DNA of 64,000 nucleotides from Peptacetobacter sp. (GTDB taxonomy: Bacteria > Bacillota > Clostridia > Peptostreptococcales > Peptostreptococcaceae), in assembly GCF_029264495.1 (NCBI RefSeq), contig NZ_JARIBH010000030.1, positions 1-64,000 of the forward strand. The letters are read 5' to 3'. Below the pieces are notes generated by a model. It did no database searches. It was given only the letters and a program-made list of their open reading frames with translations, and was not told the origin of the DNA. The stretch's first letter is position 1; each line of letters begins with the position of its first letter. Shown here piece by piece: positions 18,425-27,034 of the stretch. The translations under genes and the position numbers were made by a program.

Positions 18425-20137
18425 ATGTCATTCAAAGGAACTGGAGCATCTCCTGGTGTAGCACTTGGGAAGGCTCTTGTAGTTGAACATAAAGAGCTTG
18501 TAATAGAAAAAAAATCAATAACAGATGTAGAAGCAGAAATATCTAAATTAAGAGAAGCTGTCGAAATATCAAAATCAGAACTTGAAAAAGTAAAAGAAAA
18601 AGCTGCAAAAGAATTAGGTGAAGAAGAAGCAGAAATATTTGGTGCACATCTTTTAGTTCTTGAAGATCCAGAGTTAACTGGAGCAGCAGAAGCAAAAATA
18701 ACAGAAGAAAAAGTTAATGCTGATTATGCATTAAATGAAATAAAAGAAATGTTTGTATCTATGTTCGAGTCAATGGATAACGAATATATGAGAGAAAGAG
18801 CAGCAGATATAAAAGACGTAACAAATAGAGTTTTAAGACATCTTTTAGGAATAAAAGTTGTAGATTTATCTGCATTAGATGAAGAAGTAGTTTTAATTGC
18901 TCACGATTTAACTCCGTCAGATACAGCAACAATGAATAAAAAAATGGTTTTAGGATTCCTTACAAATATAGGAGGAAGAACTTCTCATACTGCTATAATG
19001 GCAAGAACACTTGAAATTGCAGCTGTAGTAGGTCTTACTGATATAACAGAAAACGTTAAAGATGGAGATTTTGTTGTATTCAATGGAGATACTGGTGAAG
19101 TTATAGTAAATCCAGATGAAGAAACTAAAGCAGTTTATGCAGCTAAAAAAGCAGCATTTGAAGAAGAAAAGAAAGCATTAGAATTATTAAAAGGTAAAGA
19201 ATCTATAACACTAGATGGTAAAAAAGTTGAATTAGCTGGTAATATAGGTACACCAAATGATATAGAAGGTTTAATAAAAAATGATGCTGAAGGTGTAGGT
19301 CTATATAGAACAGAATTCTTATATATGGATTCAGATAAATTACCAGAAGAAGAAACTCAGTTTGAAGCATATAAAGCAGTATTAGAAGGAATGAGTGGAA
19401 AACCGATAGTTATAAGAACTCTTGATATAGGTGGAGATAAAAAATTAGATTATCTTCCTCTAGATGAAGAAATGAACCCATTCTTAGGATACAGAGCTAT
19501 AAGATTATGTTTAGATAGAACTGATATATTTAAAACTCAGTTAAGAGCACTATATAGAGCAAGTGTATATGGAAAATTAAGAATAATGTTCCCAATGATA
19601 TCTTCATTAGAAGAATTATTAAAAGCTAAAGAAGTAGTTAAAGAAGTACAAGCTGAACTTGATGCAGAAGGTATAGCATACTCTAAAGATGTTGAAATAG
19701 GTATGATGATAGAAGTACCATCAGCTGCAATAATATCAGATGTACTTGCTAAACACGTTGATTTCTTCTCAATAGGAACAAACGATTTAATACAGTACAC
19801 AACAGCTGTTGATAGAATGAATCAGAAAATAAGCTATCTTTATAATCAGTTCAACCCAGCAGTGTTAAGACTAATAAAATTAGTTATAGACAATGCTCAT
19901 AAAGAAGGAAAATGGGTAGGAATGTGTGGAGAAGCAGCAGGAGATCAAATGATGATACCAATACTTCTTGGATTTGGTCTTGATGAATTCTCAATGTCAC
20001 CAATATCAATACTTCCAGCTAGAAAATTAATAACTTCTGTTAATGAATCAGATATGAAAAAATTTGCTGAAGAAGTATTAACTATGGGAACAGCAGAAGA
20101 AATAAAAGCACACGTTGCAGAAACTTTTTGTAAATAA
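18425..20137 (+). CDS. ptsI: Phosphoenolpyruvate-protein phosphotransferase (PTS enzyme I)
   Basis: GASPGVALGKAL; GGRTSHTAIMAR active His; GVGLYRTEFLYM; FFSIGTNDLIQYTTAVDR; GMCGEAAGD. Confidence 0.98.
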   Translation: MSFKGTGASPGVALGKALVVEHKELVIEKKSITDVEAEISKLREAVEISKSELEKVKEKAAKELGEEEAEIFGAHLLVLEDPELTGAAEAKITEEKVNADYALNEIKEMFVSMFESMDNEYMRERAADIKDVTNRVLRHLLGIKVVDLSALDEEVVLIAHDLTPSDTATMNKKMVLGFLTNIGGRTSHTAIMARTLEIAAVVGLTDITENVKDGDFVVFNGDTGEVIVNPDEETKAVYAAKKAAFEEEKKALELLKGKESITLDGKKVELAGNIGTPNDIEGLIKNDAEGVGLYRTEFLYMDSDKLPEEETQFEAYKAVLEGMSGKPIVIRTLDIGGDKKLDYLPLDEEMNPFLGYRAIRLCLDRTDIFKTQLRALYRASVYGKLRIMFPMISSLEELLKAKEVVKEVQAELDAEGIAYSKDVEIGMMIEVPSAAIISDVLAKHVDFFSIGTNDLIQYTTAVDRMNQKISYLYNQFNPAVLRLIKLVIDNAHKEGKWVGMCGEAAGDQMMIPILLGFGLDEFSMSPISILPARKLITSVNESDMKKFAEEVLTMGTAEEIKAHVAETFCK

Positions 20138-20317
20138 ATATAAATTTATATAAAATAATGGGCGGTATTTATATACTGTCCATTATTTTTTTTCTAAAAG
20201 AATAATATATAATTTAATAAAATTTTTACTTAAAAATAATATAGACTTTTTTCTTTAAATACATTAAACTTATATAGGTATAGTAATGTAAATTTTAGTA
20301 AGAAAGGAGATTAACTA

Positions 20318-21145
20318 ATGTCAAAAAAAATTAAAATTTTAGTCTTTTGTACAGTTCTTATTACATCAATATTTGCTACAGGTTGTACAAAAGATTTAGA
20401 AACAAAAGTTACGGATAAAAATGTTAATGGAATAGTAAGTGATTATACACAAGTATATAAATATTATAATAAATTGAGAGAGGATATACTTTCAGTTGAT
20501 AAAATAAGACATAAAGGTGGAACTCAAAAATCAGTTGATAAAATAACTAGTAATATAGAAAAGAATTTAACTAAAGTTGAAGGTCTTGAATATAAATATG
20601 ATAATATTTATAATGCTAATAAATATCTAAAAAAATGTTATAAAGATATAAAAAAAGCAAGTAAAAATACTATATCTAATCATAATAAATACGATAAAGA
20701 TATAATTAAATTTAAAGAACATTTTTCTGAGTTTAAAAGATATATGGCTCTTGCTAGAAAAGATATAACAAAAGTAAGAGGTATAAATGATGAAGATTCA
20801 AGTATTGTTGAAAATAACCAAACTGTAGAAGAAGATCTTGATAATAATGAAAATGACGATAAAAAAGATGCGAATAATATAATAACAGGCGTTGTTGAAG
20901 AAGTTAAAAAGCAAAATGAAGCAGAAGAACTAGATTCTGAGTTAGAAACTGCTATAAAAGAAAATGGCTTTCTTTCAGGACAAGAATATAAAGCAAATGG
21001 TGGAAAAGAAAACAATATAGAAAAAGAAGCAAAAAAAATGTTTGAAGAACTAGAAAATGATAATCCTATAAAAATAACTCAAAAACCTAAAGCTAAAAGA
21101 GTATTTATAGAAGCATTTAAAAATGGATTTAAAGACTATAAATAG
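20318..21145 (+). CDS. Putative lipoprotein, unknown function
   Basis: Signal peptide with lipobox SIFATGC; RBS aaaggag; helical charged body. Confidence 0.75.
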   Translation: MSKKIKILVFCTVLITSIFATGCTKDLETKVTDKNVNGIVSDYTQVYKYYNKLREDILSVDKIRHKGGTQKSVDKITSNIEKNLTKVEGLEYKYDNIYNANKYLKKCYKDIKKASKNTISNHNKYDKDIIKFKEHFSEFKRYMALARKDITKVRGINDEDSSIVENNQTVEEDLDNNENDDKKDANNIITGVVEEVKKQNEAEELDSELETAIKENGFLSGQEYKANGGKENNIEKEAKKMFEELENDNPIKITQKPKAKRVFIEAFKNGFKDYK

Positions 21146-21151
21146 ATTAAT

Positions 21152-21185
21152 TAAAACATACTTTGATTAAAGTATGTTTTTTTAT
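21152..21185 (+). terminator. Rho-independent terminator
   Basis: AAAACATACTTT...AAAGTATGTTTTTTT. Confidence 0.8.
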
Positions 21186-21510
21186 ATGAAAACTCAAAAA
21201 ACTTCAAAAGGTTACAATTTTTTTTCTGTTAATAAATTGAAATATGATATATAATAAAAAGACAGTATAAAATGAGTAATAAAATTTATTAAAATATGAG
21301 AATAAAAATAAATTCATAATAAATAAGCACATAATAGAAAAAGTATTAAAAAACTAGAATATTGTATTAGATTGAAAATATATAGAATTAAAAATCTATC
21401 GGTTCCAAATTATAAATAAAAACTAAGCTAATGAAATAGCGAAATGAATAGATAAATATTTTGATAGGTAGGTTTATAATTCAATGCTATCAAACGGAAG
21501 GAGTGATTAA

Positions 21511-22257
21511 ATGACTGATTTCTGTCCTAAATGTGGGAAAAAAGCAGAAAAAGATGAAGAACTATGTTCCGTCTGTGGAGAAAAGATAACAAGTTTGTCA
21601 CAAGATAAAAAAAATAATAGAAAAAATAAAATAAAAACCAATATATTAAATAAAATTATTTTCTTTATATTATTGATTTCTGTATTATATTTGGGAATTG
21701 GTGTAACATATAGATATTTTAACGCTGGTAAAAATATAGAGTCAAATAAAAATAATCAAAAATCAGAATTAAAAATATTAAAAGACACTAGTGGTAAATA
21801 TAAAGAAGATGAAAGTAATACAAATATAAAATCAAAAAAAAATACTGATCTAGAAAAAGTAGAACAGATTGAATCAAAAGAAAAAGCAACAATAAATAAA
21901 AAAGAAAAATATTTAAAAATGATGAATAATTTAGATAGCGAAGTTGAAAAAATAGCTAATTCGGAACTAGATGGAGGAGAAGAAAAGTTATTAGATTATA
22001 CCAGTAAAATCTATAAAAAATACGATACAGTACTAAATATGATATATCAAGAGATATCCTCTAAATTAGATAGTGAAAAAGCACAAGAACTAAAAGAAGA
22101 TGAGATAGAGTGGATAAATAAAAAAGATGAAATTGCATCTAAAGCAGTTGGTTCTGATAATACAACCGAATCTGAAGAAAATTGGGTATATTTTGATTCT
22201 CTTGCTACATCGACAAAAGAAAGATGTTATTATTTAATAAATACATATATGAATTGA
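21511..22257 (+). CDS. Zinc-ribbon, single-TM protein with LprI-like (DUF1311) C-terminal domain
   Basis: FCPKCGKKAEKDEELCSVCGEK zinc ribbon; TM; LKEDEIEWINKKDEIASKA...SLATSTKERCYYL. Confidence 0.75.
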   Translation: MTDFCPKCGKKAEKDEELCSVCGEKITSLSQDKKNNRKNKIKTNILNKIIFFILLISVLYLGIGVTYRYFNAGKNIESNKNNQKSELKILKDTSGKYKEDESNTNIKSKKNTDLEKVEQIESKEKATINKKEKYLKMMNNLDSEVEKIANSELDGGEEKLLDYTSKIYKKYDTVLNMIYQEISSKLDSEKAQELKEDEIEWINKKDEIASKAVGSDNTTESEENWVYFDSLATSTKERCYYLINTYMN

Positions 22258-22319
22258 TTTTGATGATTTATATATAAAAGTTATACTTTATGAATGTTTA
22301 AAGATTAATAAATATTATT

Positions 22320-22351
22320 GACACCATATATATAAAATGATATGGTGTTTT
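22320..22351 (+). terminator. Rho-independent terminator
   Basis: ACACCATATATATAAAATGATATGGTGTTTTTT. Confidence 0.75.
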
Positions 22352-22435
22352 TTATATGTATTGAAAGATATGTTATATTGTAATACAATATAATTTGTGG
22401 AATTAAAAGCATTTACAAAAAGGAGAGAGTGTAAA

Positions 22436-22645
22436 ATGAAATGTCAGCGTTGCGGACATCCAATGAAATTTGGAGAAGAAAAATGCAAAAAATGTGGAAC
22501 TAAGATTAAAAAAGATGAAGAATATTTAAGAATGGAAAAAGAAAAAGAAAAAAATCAAAAAAAAGATCAAATAGCAGTTATATTTTCAGCATGTGTTTTA
22601 GTATTTATACTTATATTTGGTTTATATGTAATATTTTTCAAATAA
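22436..22645 (+). CDS. Small zinc-ribbon membrane protein
   Basis: MKCQRCGHPMKFGEEKCKKCGTK then C-terminal TM; RBS aggagag before ATG 22436. Confidence 0.8.
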   Translation: MKCQRCGHPMKFGEEKCKKCGTKIKKDEEYLRMEKEKEKNQKKDQIAVIFSACVLVFILIFGLYVIFFK

Positions 22646-22694
22646 AAATAAATAGGAATTATTTGTAATTTTATCGTAAAAAGGGGAGGATAAT

Positions 22695-23117
22695 ATGGCG
22701 AAAAAAGTAGTTATGAAAGAAGCAGGACAATGTTCTAAATGTGGTAAAAATATAAAAAATGTAAATAGAAAATTTGATGTCGTAACACCAAGTGGTTTAA
22801 AATTAAATTGTTGTTCTAAAAAATGTAGTGAAGATATGAGTTTTTATTATAAAGGATTTAAAAAACAGAGAATAGCTTTATATGCTGAAGTGGCTTTTGG
22901 ATTAGCTGGTATAATAGCAATACTTTTACAAAATAATAGTCTAGCTCAAATATTTATAATGATAGATTCAATATTATTTTTAGCATTTCCACATGCTACA
23001 TTTAATCCAAAATCTAGAACATGCTTTGATGAAACAAAAAATCAAAGTAGAAGTATAGCATTATCATTATTATTATTCATAGCAATATGGTATTATTTCT
23101 TCGTATTTAAAAAATAA
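22695..23117 (+). CDS. Hypothetical Cys-rich membrane protein
   Basis: CSKCGKN...NCCSKKCSED Cys motifs, two or three TM segments; RBS ggggagg. Confidence 0.75.
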   Translation: MAKKVVMKEAGQCSKCGKNIKNVNRKFDVVTPSGLKLNCCSKKCSEDMSFYYKGFKKQRIALYAEVAFGLAGIIAILLQNNSLAQIFIMIDSILFLAFPHATFNPKSRTCFDETKNQSRSIALSLLLFIAIWYYFFVFKK

Positions 23118-23179
23118 TATTTTTATATGGAGTTATATATTATGATATAATCAAAATATAGAAAGAATGAGGGATCTTC

Positions 23180-23512
23180 ATGGAAAAAAATAAATGTACT
23201 TGTTGCTGTAATGAAGATAATGAAGAAAGAAAATTATCTGATAGAAATAATAAGAAAGATCTTATAAAAAGATTAAATAGAATAGAAGGACAAGTAAAGG
23301 GAATACAAAAAATGATTGATGATGACAGGTATTGTATAGATATATTAGTCCAAATTTCAGCGGCAAAAGCTGCGATTGATAAAGTTGGAAAGATAATACT
23401 TGAAAATCATATAAAAGGTTGTGTTACTGAAAGTATAAAACATGAAAGTGAAGATGAGTCTGATAGACTTATTGAAGAACTAATGAAAAATATTTATAAA
23501 TTTATGAAGTAG
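23180..23512 (+). CDS. CsoR/FrmR family metal-sensing transcriptional repressor
   Basis: LIKRLNRIEGQVKGIQKMIDDDRYCIDILVQISAAKAAIDKVGKIILENHIKGCV; conserved Cys-His-Cys set. Confidence 0.93.
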   Translation: MEKNKCTCCCNEDNEERKLSDRNNKKDLIKRLNRIEGQVKGIQKMIDDDRYCIDILVQISAAKAAIDKVGKIILENHIKGCVTESIKHESEDESDRLIEELMKNIYKFMK

Positions 23513-23520
23513 GAGGAAAA

Positions 23521-23958
23521 ATGAATCAGGACGGATATATAGTAGAGATAATAGATGAAAATACTGCTATTCTTAGAATGATGAGAATGTCTGCTTGAGC
23601 AAAGTGTAATAAATGCGTGACGGTTTCGTCAGAATCAGAAGAAATACTAGTAGAAGTAGATAACTCTATTGGTGCTAAGGTAGGAGATCATGTTATGGTT
23701 AGTATGGAACATATGAATATATTAAAAGCAACTTTTTTAGTATATGTAATACCGATGATTTTACTTATAGTTGGTATAGTAGGTTCTTATTATATTCTTG
23801 ATAGCATAGGATTTAATGGAGCTAAAGAGGTAGTTGCTGCTATCATAGGTATAATACTTATGGCTCTTTCTTATATATATTTAAAAATAAATGATAATAA
23901 GTTTAGAGAAAGTAGAGAATATGTTCCAGTAGTTACTAAAATATTATTCGATTTATAA
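23521..23958 (+). CDS. RseC/MucC-like (SoxR-reducing system) protein with in-frame TGA at 23596-23598; candidate selenoprotein
   Basis: Read through TGA: MNQDGYIVEIIDENTAILRMMRMSA-U-AKCNKCVTVSSESEEILVEVDNSIGAKVGDHVMVSM... then two TM helices; RBS aggagg 4 nt before ATG 23521; SECIS-like hairpin follows. Confidence 0.7.
23618..23631 (+). promoter_or_regulatory. Candidate bacterial SECIS hairpin TGACG-GTTT-CGTCA
   Basis: 5-bp stem with GUUU loop; 24 nt between the UGA and the first loop base (G23623); sits in a run of locally unusual codons TGC GTG ACG GTT TCG. Confidence 0.6.
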
Positions 23959-23988
23959 TAGATTATAAAAAATTTTAATATTAAAATA

Positions 23989-24025
23989 AAAAAATCCATT
24001 TGATTGAATATCAAATGGATTTTTT
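23989..24025. terminator. Bidirectional rho-independent terminator
   Basis: AAAAATCCATTTGAT...ATCAAATGGATTTTTT between convergent genes. Confidence 0.85.
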
Positions 24026-24033
24026 ATTATAAA

Positions 24034-24693
24034 TTAATATTGATTATTATCATTTTCTTTATCATCATCTTCATTAAGGTGAAGTTCAAATTCTGCTGTA
24101 TGTTCTGTAACTAAATTACTAAAATCTTTTTCTTTAACTTTTATATTTTTACTTAATTTCTTTTTGGAAATTTTCTTTTTACTATTTGGATCATACTCTA
24201 TATTAAATTCACGCTTTTTAAGAATAGGTCTCAAATTGGCTAATAAATCGCCTTTAAACCTATATATATTTACAGTTCTAACTAAGGCAGAAATAACAAG
24301 TACACCAAAAGCAATTGAACAACTAAGTAAAAAAGCAGTAGCACCTTTTGTAGCAGCAGTCATATAGTCTTCTTGTATTATAGCTAACATAGTATTATAA
24401 AGACCTATACCAGGTATAAGAGGCAATATACCAGAAATTACAAATAAAATTGCAGGTTGATATAATTTCCTAGCCAAAATTTCACTCATAATAGATACAC
24501 AAGCTGCAGCAATAAAACCAGATAAAGATGTATTATTAGTAAGTTCCATTACAAGTAGATATATTATCCACCCAATACCACCAACAACAGCTGATGGAAA
24601 TAAAAGTTTAAGAGGAACATTAAAAAATACAGCAAAACCAGCAGTTGCTATAGCAGCAAATAAAAAGTGAGCTAATAGAGATAAATCTCCCAT
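24034..24693 (-). CDS. Threonine/serine exporter family, ThrE_2 (DUF3815)-type subunit
   Basis: Multi-TM; PSAVVGGIGWIIYLL, GILPLIPGIGLYNTML; adjacent to DUF1212-type partner. Confidence 0.82.
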   Translation of the reverse strand: MGDLSLLAHFLFAAIATAGFAVFFNVPLKLLFPSAVVGGIGWIIYLLVMELTNNTSLSGFIAAACVSIMSEILARKLYQPAILFVISGILPLIPGIGLYNTMLAIIQEDYMTAATKGATAFLLSCSIAFGVLVISALVRTVNIYRFKGDLLANLRPILKKREFNIEYDPNSKKKISKKKLSKNIKVKEKDFSNLVTEHTAEFELHLNEDDDKENDNNQY

Positions 24694-25511
24694 TATAAAA
24701 CACCTCCTAATTTAAACCATAAATCCAACACAACTCCAACTCCAGAAGCTATAGATAATAAAATCATAAAAGCTTCAAAAACTCTAGATATACCAGAAAT
24801 AAGATTTCCAGAAATAAGATCTCTTATAGATTTTATAACAGCAACCCCTGGAAGAAGTGGCATAATTGAACCAACAATAAGCATAGTAGGAGTATTTATT
24901 ATATTCATTTCAGTAAGTATAACTCCAAGTATAGTTATAGTAAATGAAGAAACTACACATGAAAAAGCAGATATAGAACTTATTTTCATAATTTGATCAT
25001 AAATTATATCTCCAATTATAGCGACGATAAAAGTAAATATAAAGTTAATAATCTGATTTCCACCAAGTAGACATGCAAAACAAGCTGAAGCAAGGCCAGT
25101 ACATGAATAGAAAAACCATAATGGATAAGATTTTGTTTTATCAATCTCATATAACTCAGCAATAGATTTATCTATATCTGGATTTTTTACAGAACAAAAC
25201 TCTCTAGAAAAATTATTTAGCATAGAGATTTTATTCAAGTTAATTCCTCTTCTATCGATAGTCTTCATAAAACAAAAACCATCAAATTTTTCATCAGAAA
25301 TTATTACAACAGTAGGAGTTGTAAATACATTTGCATGATAAAATCCTTGAGATCTACATATTCTTAGAACGCTATCTTCAACTCTAGATGTTTCAGCACC
25401 ATTTTTTATCATAAGCTCTCCTACAAAAAGAGCAATTTTTAGAATATTTTTCTTATATTCTTTTTCTTCTGCTTCACTAGAAAATCTTGAATCTGTTGTA
25501 GTAGTATCCAT
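24693..25511 (-). CDS. Threonine/serine exporter family, ThrE/DUF1212-type subunit
   Basis: LMIKNGAETSRVEDSVLRICRSQGF...VFTTPTVVIIS...GSIMPLLPGVAVIKSIRDLISG. Confidence 0.87.
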   Translation of the reverse strand: MDTTTTDSRFSSEAEEKEYKKNILKIALFVGELMIKNGAETSRVEDSVLRICRSQGFYHANVFTTPTVVIISDEKFDGFCFMKTIDRRGINLNKISMLNNFSREFCSVKNPDIDKSIAELYEIDKTKSYPLWFFYSCTGLASACFACLLGGNQIINFIFTFIVAIIGDIIYDQIMKISSISAFSCVVSSFTITILGVILTEMNIINTPTMLIVGSIMPLLPGVAVIKSIRDLISGNLISGISRVFEAFMILLSIASGVGVVLDLWFKLGGVL

Positions 25512-25522
25512 ATTTTACCTCC

Positions 25523-26242
25523 TTATTTAATAGGTTTTTTTTTAATTAATTTTGCTTGCAATACTGTTCTAGCATCATTAAATTCATAACTACAAGTTGA
25601 AAGTGTAAGTATTTTATCATTTAAGGTTAAATTTGAATTGTTATCCCAAAATGTAGAATGTTTCTTAACTATATTAATATAATCATTAAAATCATTTTCT
25701 CCATTAAAACCAACTCTAACATAATCAAAAGAAGGTTCTGCAACAAAGATAGAAAAAGGTTTGTATATATACTCATAATCACCTCTATAAATATGAATTA
25801 AGGAATTTTTATTCCAAAAACTCTTTTCTTTAAATAATTCTAAGTTATTAAACATAGTCTTATTTTTCATATTATGTCCATATATTACAGTACTTTTATC
25901 TTCTTCAAAATTATTTCTATAATCCATAAATAAAGTACCGGATTTTGAATCTTCTCCTAAAAAGTCTCTAAATAGATAATAGTCATTATTACCATAAGAT
26001 ACAACTGGATAATTTATATTTGTATTTTCTACAAAAAGCCATAATCTATAATCAGGATTTATATTTTTTAAATCTGATTCTATAAACCCATCTTCTGCTT
26101 CAGGACTATAATTTTCCCGTATCTCTGTATATGTATCACTCGCTTTTTTATAGTCTAATAAAGTGGATATTATTTTATAAGCACTTACGAACATAACAAC
26201 AAGTAATATTAGTGATATAAGATTTTTTAAAAAATTTTTCAT
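25523..26242 (-). CDS. srtB: Class B sortase
   Basis: N-terminal TM; FMDYRNNFEEDKSTVIYGHNMKNKTMF (catalytic His), LTLSTCSYEFNDARTVLQAKLI (TLSTC catalytic Cys, Arg). Confidence 0.93.
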   Translation of the reverse strand: MKNFLKNLISLILLVVMFVSAYKIISTLLDYKKASDTYTEIRENYSPEAEDGFIESDLKNINPDYRLWLFVENTNINYPVVSYGNNDYYLFRDFLGEDSKSGTLFMDYRNNFEEDKSTVIYGHNMKNKTMFNNLELFKEKSFWNKNSLIHIYRGDYEYIYKPFSIFVAEPSFDYVRVGFNGENDFNDYINIVKKHSTFWDNNSNLTLNDKILTLSTCSYEFNDARTVLQAKLIKKKPIK

Positions 26243-26346
26243 AATTTAAAAATTTGATAGATAAAATATGTATTTTTAACTAACAAATATAACCCTTTCT
26301 AAAATATTATATACATATAATTATAACGGCTATTTGAAATATTAAC

Positions 26347-26395
26347 TATATAAAAATAGAATTAATTCAACTGAAAATTATATAAAAATAGAATT
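26347..26395. repeat. 17-bp perfect direct repeat tatataaaaatagaatt (26347-26363, 26379-26395)
   Basis: Read directly; 32-bp offset, immediately upstream of the rnpB promoter. Confidence 0.85.
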
Positions 26396-26414
26396 GATAT
26401 TTTTATAATTTTTT

Positions 26415-26443
26415 TTGACATAGATAATTCTATATGTTAAAAT
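26415..26443 (+). promoter_or_regulatory. Sigma-A promoter of rnpB, TTGACA-N17-TAAAAT
   Basis: Perfect -35 and 17-bp spacer, about 20 nt upstream of the RNase P RNA 5' end. Confidence 0.85.
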
Positions 26444-26463
26444 AGTTTAGTCAATTTAATATT

Positions 26464-26797
26464 GAGTAAGCCAGATAATCGCGGGCAACTGAGAAGTTGC
26501 GTGAGGAAAGTCGGAGCTCCACAGAGCAGGGTGCTAGGTAACGCCTAGTGAGAGTGATCTTAAGGATAGTGCAACAGAAATAAACCGCCAGAAATGGTAA
26601 GGATGGAACGGCGAGGTAAGAGCTCACCAGCGGCTAGGTGACTAGTCGGCTATGTAAACCCCACCTGGAGCAAGACCAAAATAGGGCTAAAAGAGTATTG
26701 CTCGTACTCTCCGGTTGGTAGGTCGCTTGAGCTTATTGGTGACAATAAGCCTAGAAAGATGATTATCTAATACAGAACTCCGCTTATAGACTTGCTC
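26464..26797 (+). ncRNA. rnpB: RNase P RNA component
   Basis: Conserved GAGGAAAGTCGGAGCTCC, CAGGGTGCTAGGTAACGCCTAG, ACAGAAATAAACCGCC, terminal pairing GAGTAAG/CTTGCTC. Confidence 0.93.
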
Positions 26798-26818
26798 ATT
26801 ATCGTTTTGATTTTAAGG

Positions 26819-26846
26819 ACGTTAGCATTAATGCTAGCGTTTTTTA
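26819..26846 (+). terminator. Rho-independent terminator after rnpB
   Basis: ACGTTAGCATTAATGCTAGCGTTTTTT. Confidence 0.85.
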
Positions 26847-27034
26847 TTTTATATATTTTTATAAGAATTAAAATTTTATAAAAAAATAAAGAATAATGAA
26901 AATAAATTAAAAAAATGATATTATTATAAGTGGAATAATAGCTTATAAATGATATAATATAGAAGTATATTAAAGAGTACAATTATATAAAGTAAGTATT
27001 AGTATATAAAATTGTTTTGTAGGGAGTGAATAGA

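Noticed and set aside
21200-21240. Single GTTACA (aaaaggttacaattttt) as a further WalR site
   Set aside because: Only one half site, no N5-spaced partner.
21361-21510. Possible c-di-GMP or other riboswitch upstream of the zinc-ribbon/LprI gene (GCTAATGAAATAGC hairpin, GATAGGTAGG)
   Set aside because: Some resemblance to GEMM-like pieces, but the conserved core (GCAAA, CCUAA and receptor segments) is missing; not supportable by eye. An Infernal scan would decide.
23596-23598. Treating the RseC-like gene as a simple nonsense pseudogene
   Set aside because: Only one interruption exists, it is TGA at a functional Cys position, the rest of the frame is intact, and a hairpin with suitable loop and spacing follows. 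A TGC/TGT to TGA mutation or sequencing error remains the main alternative and is noted in the finding.
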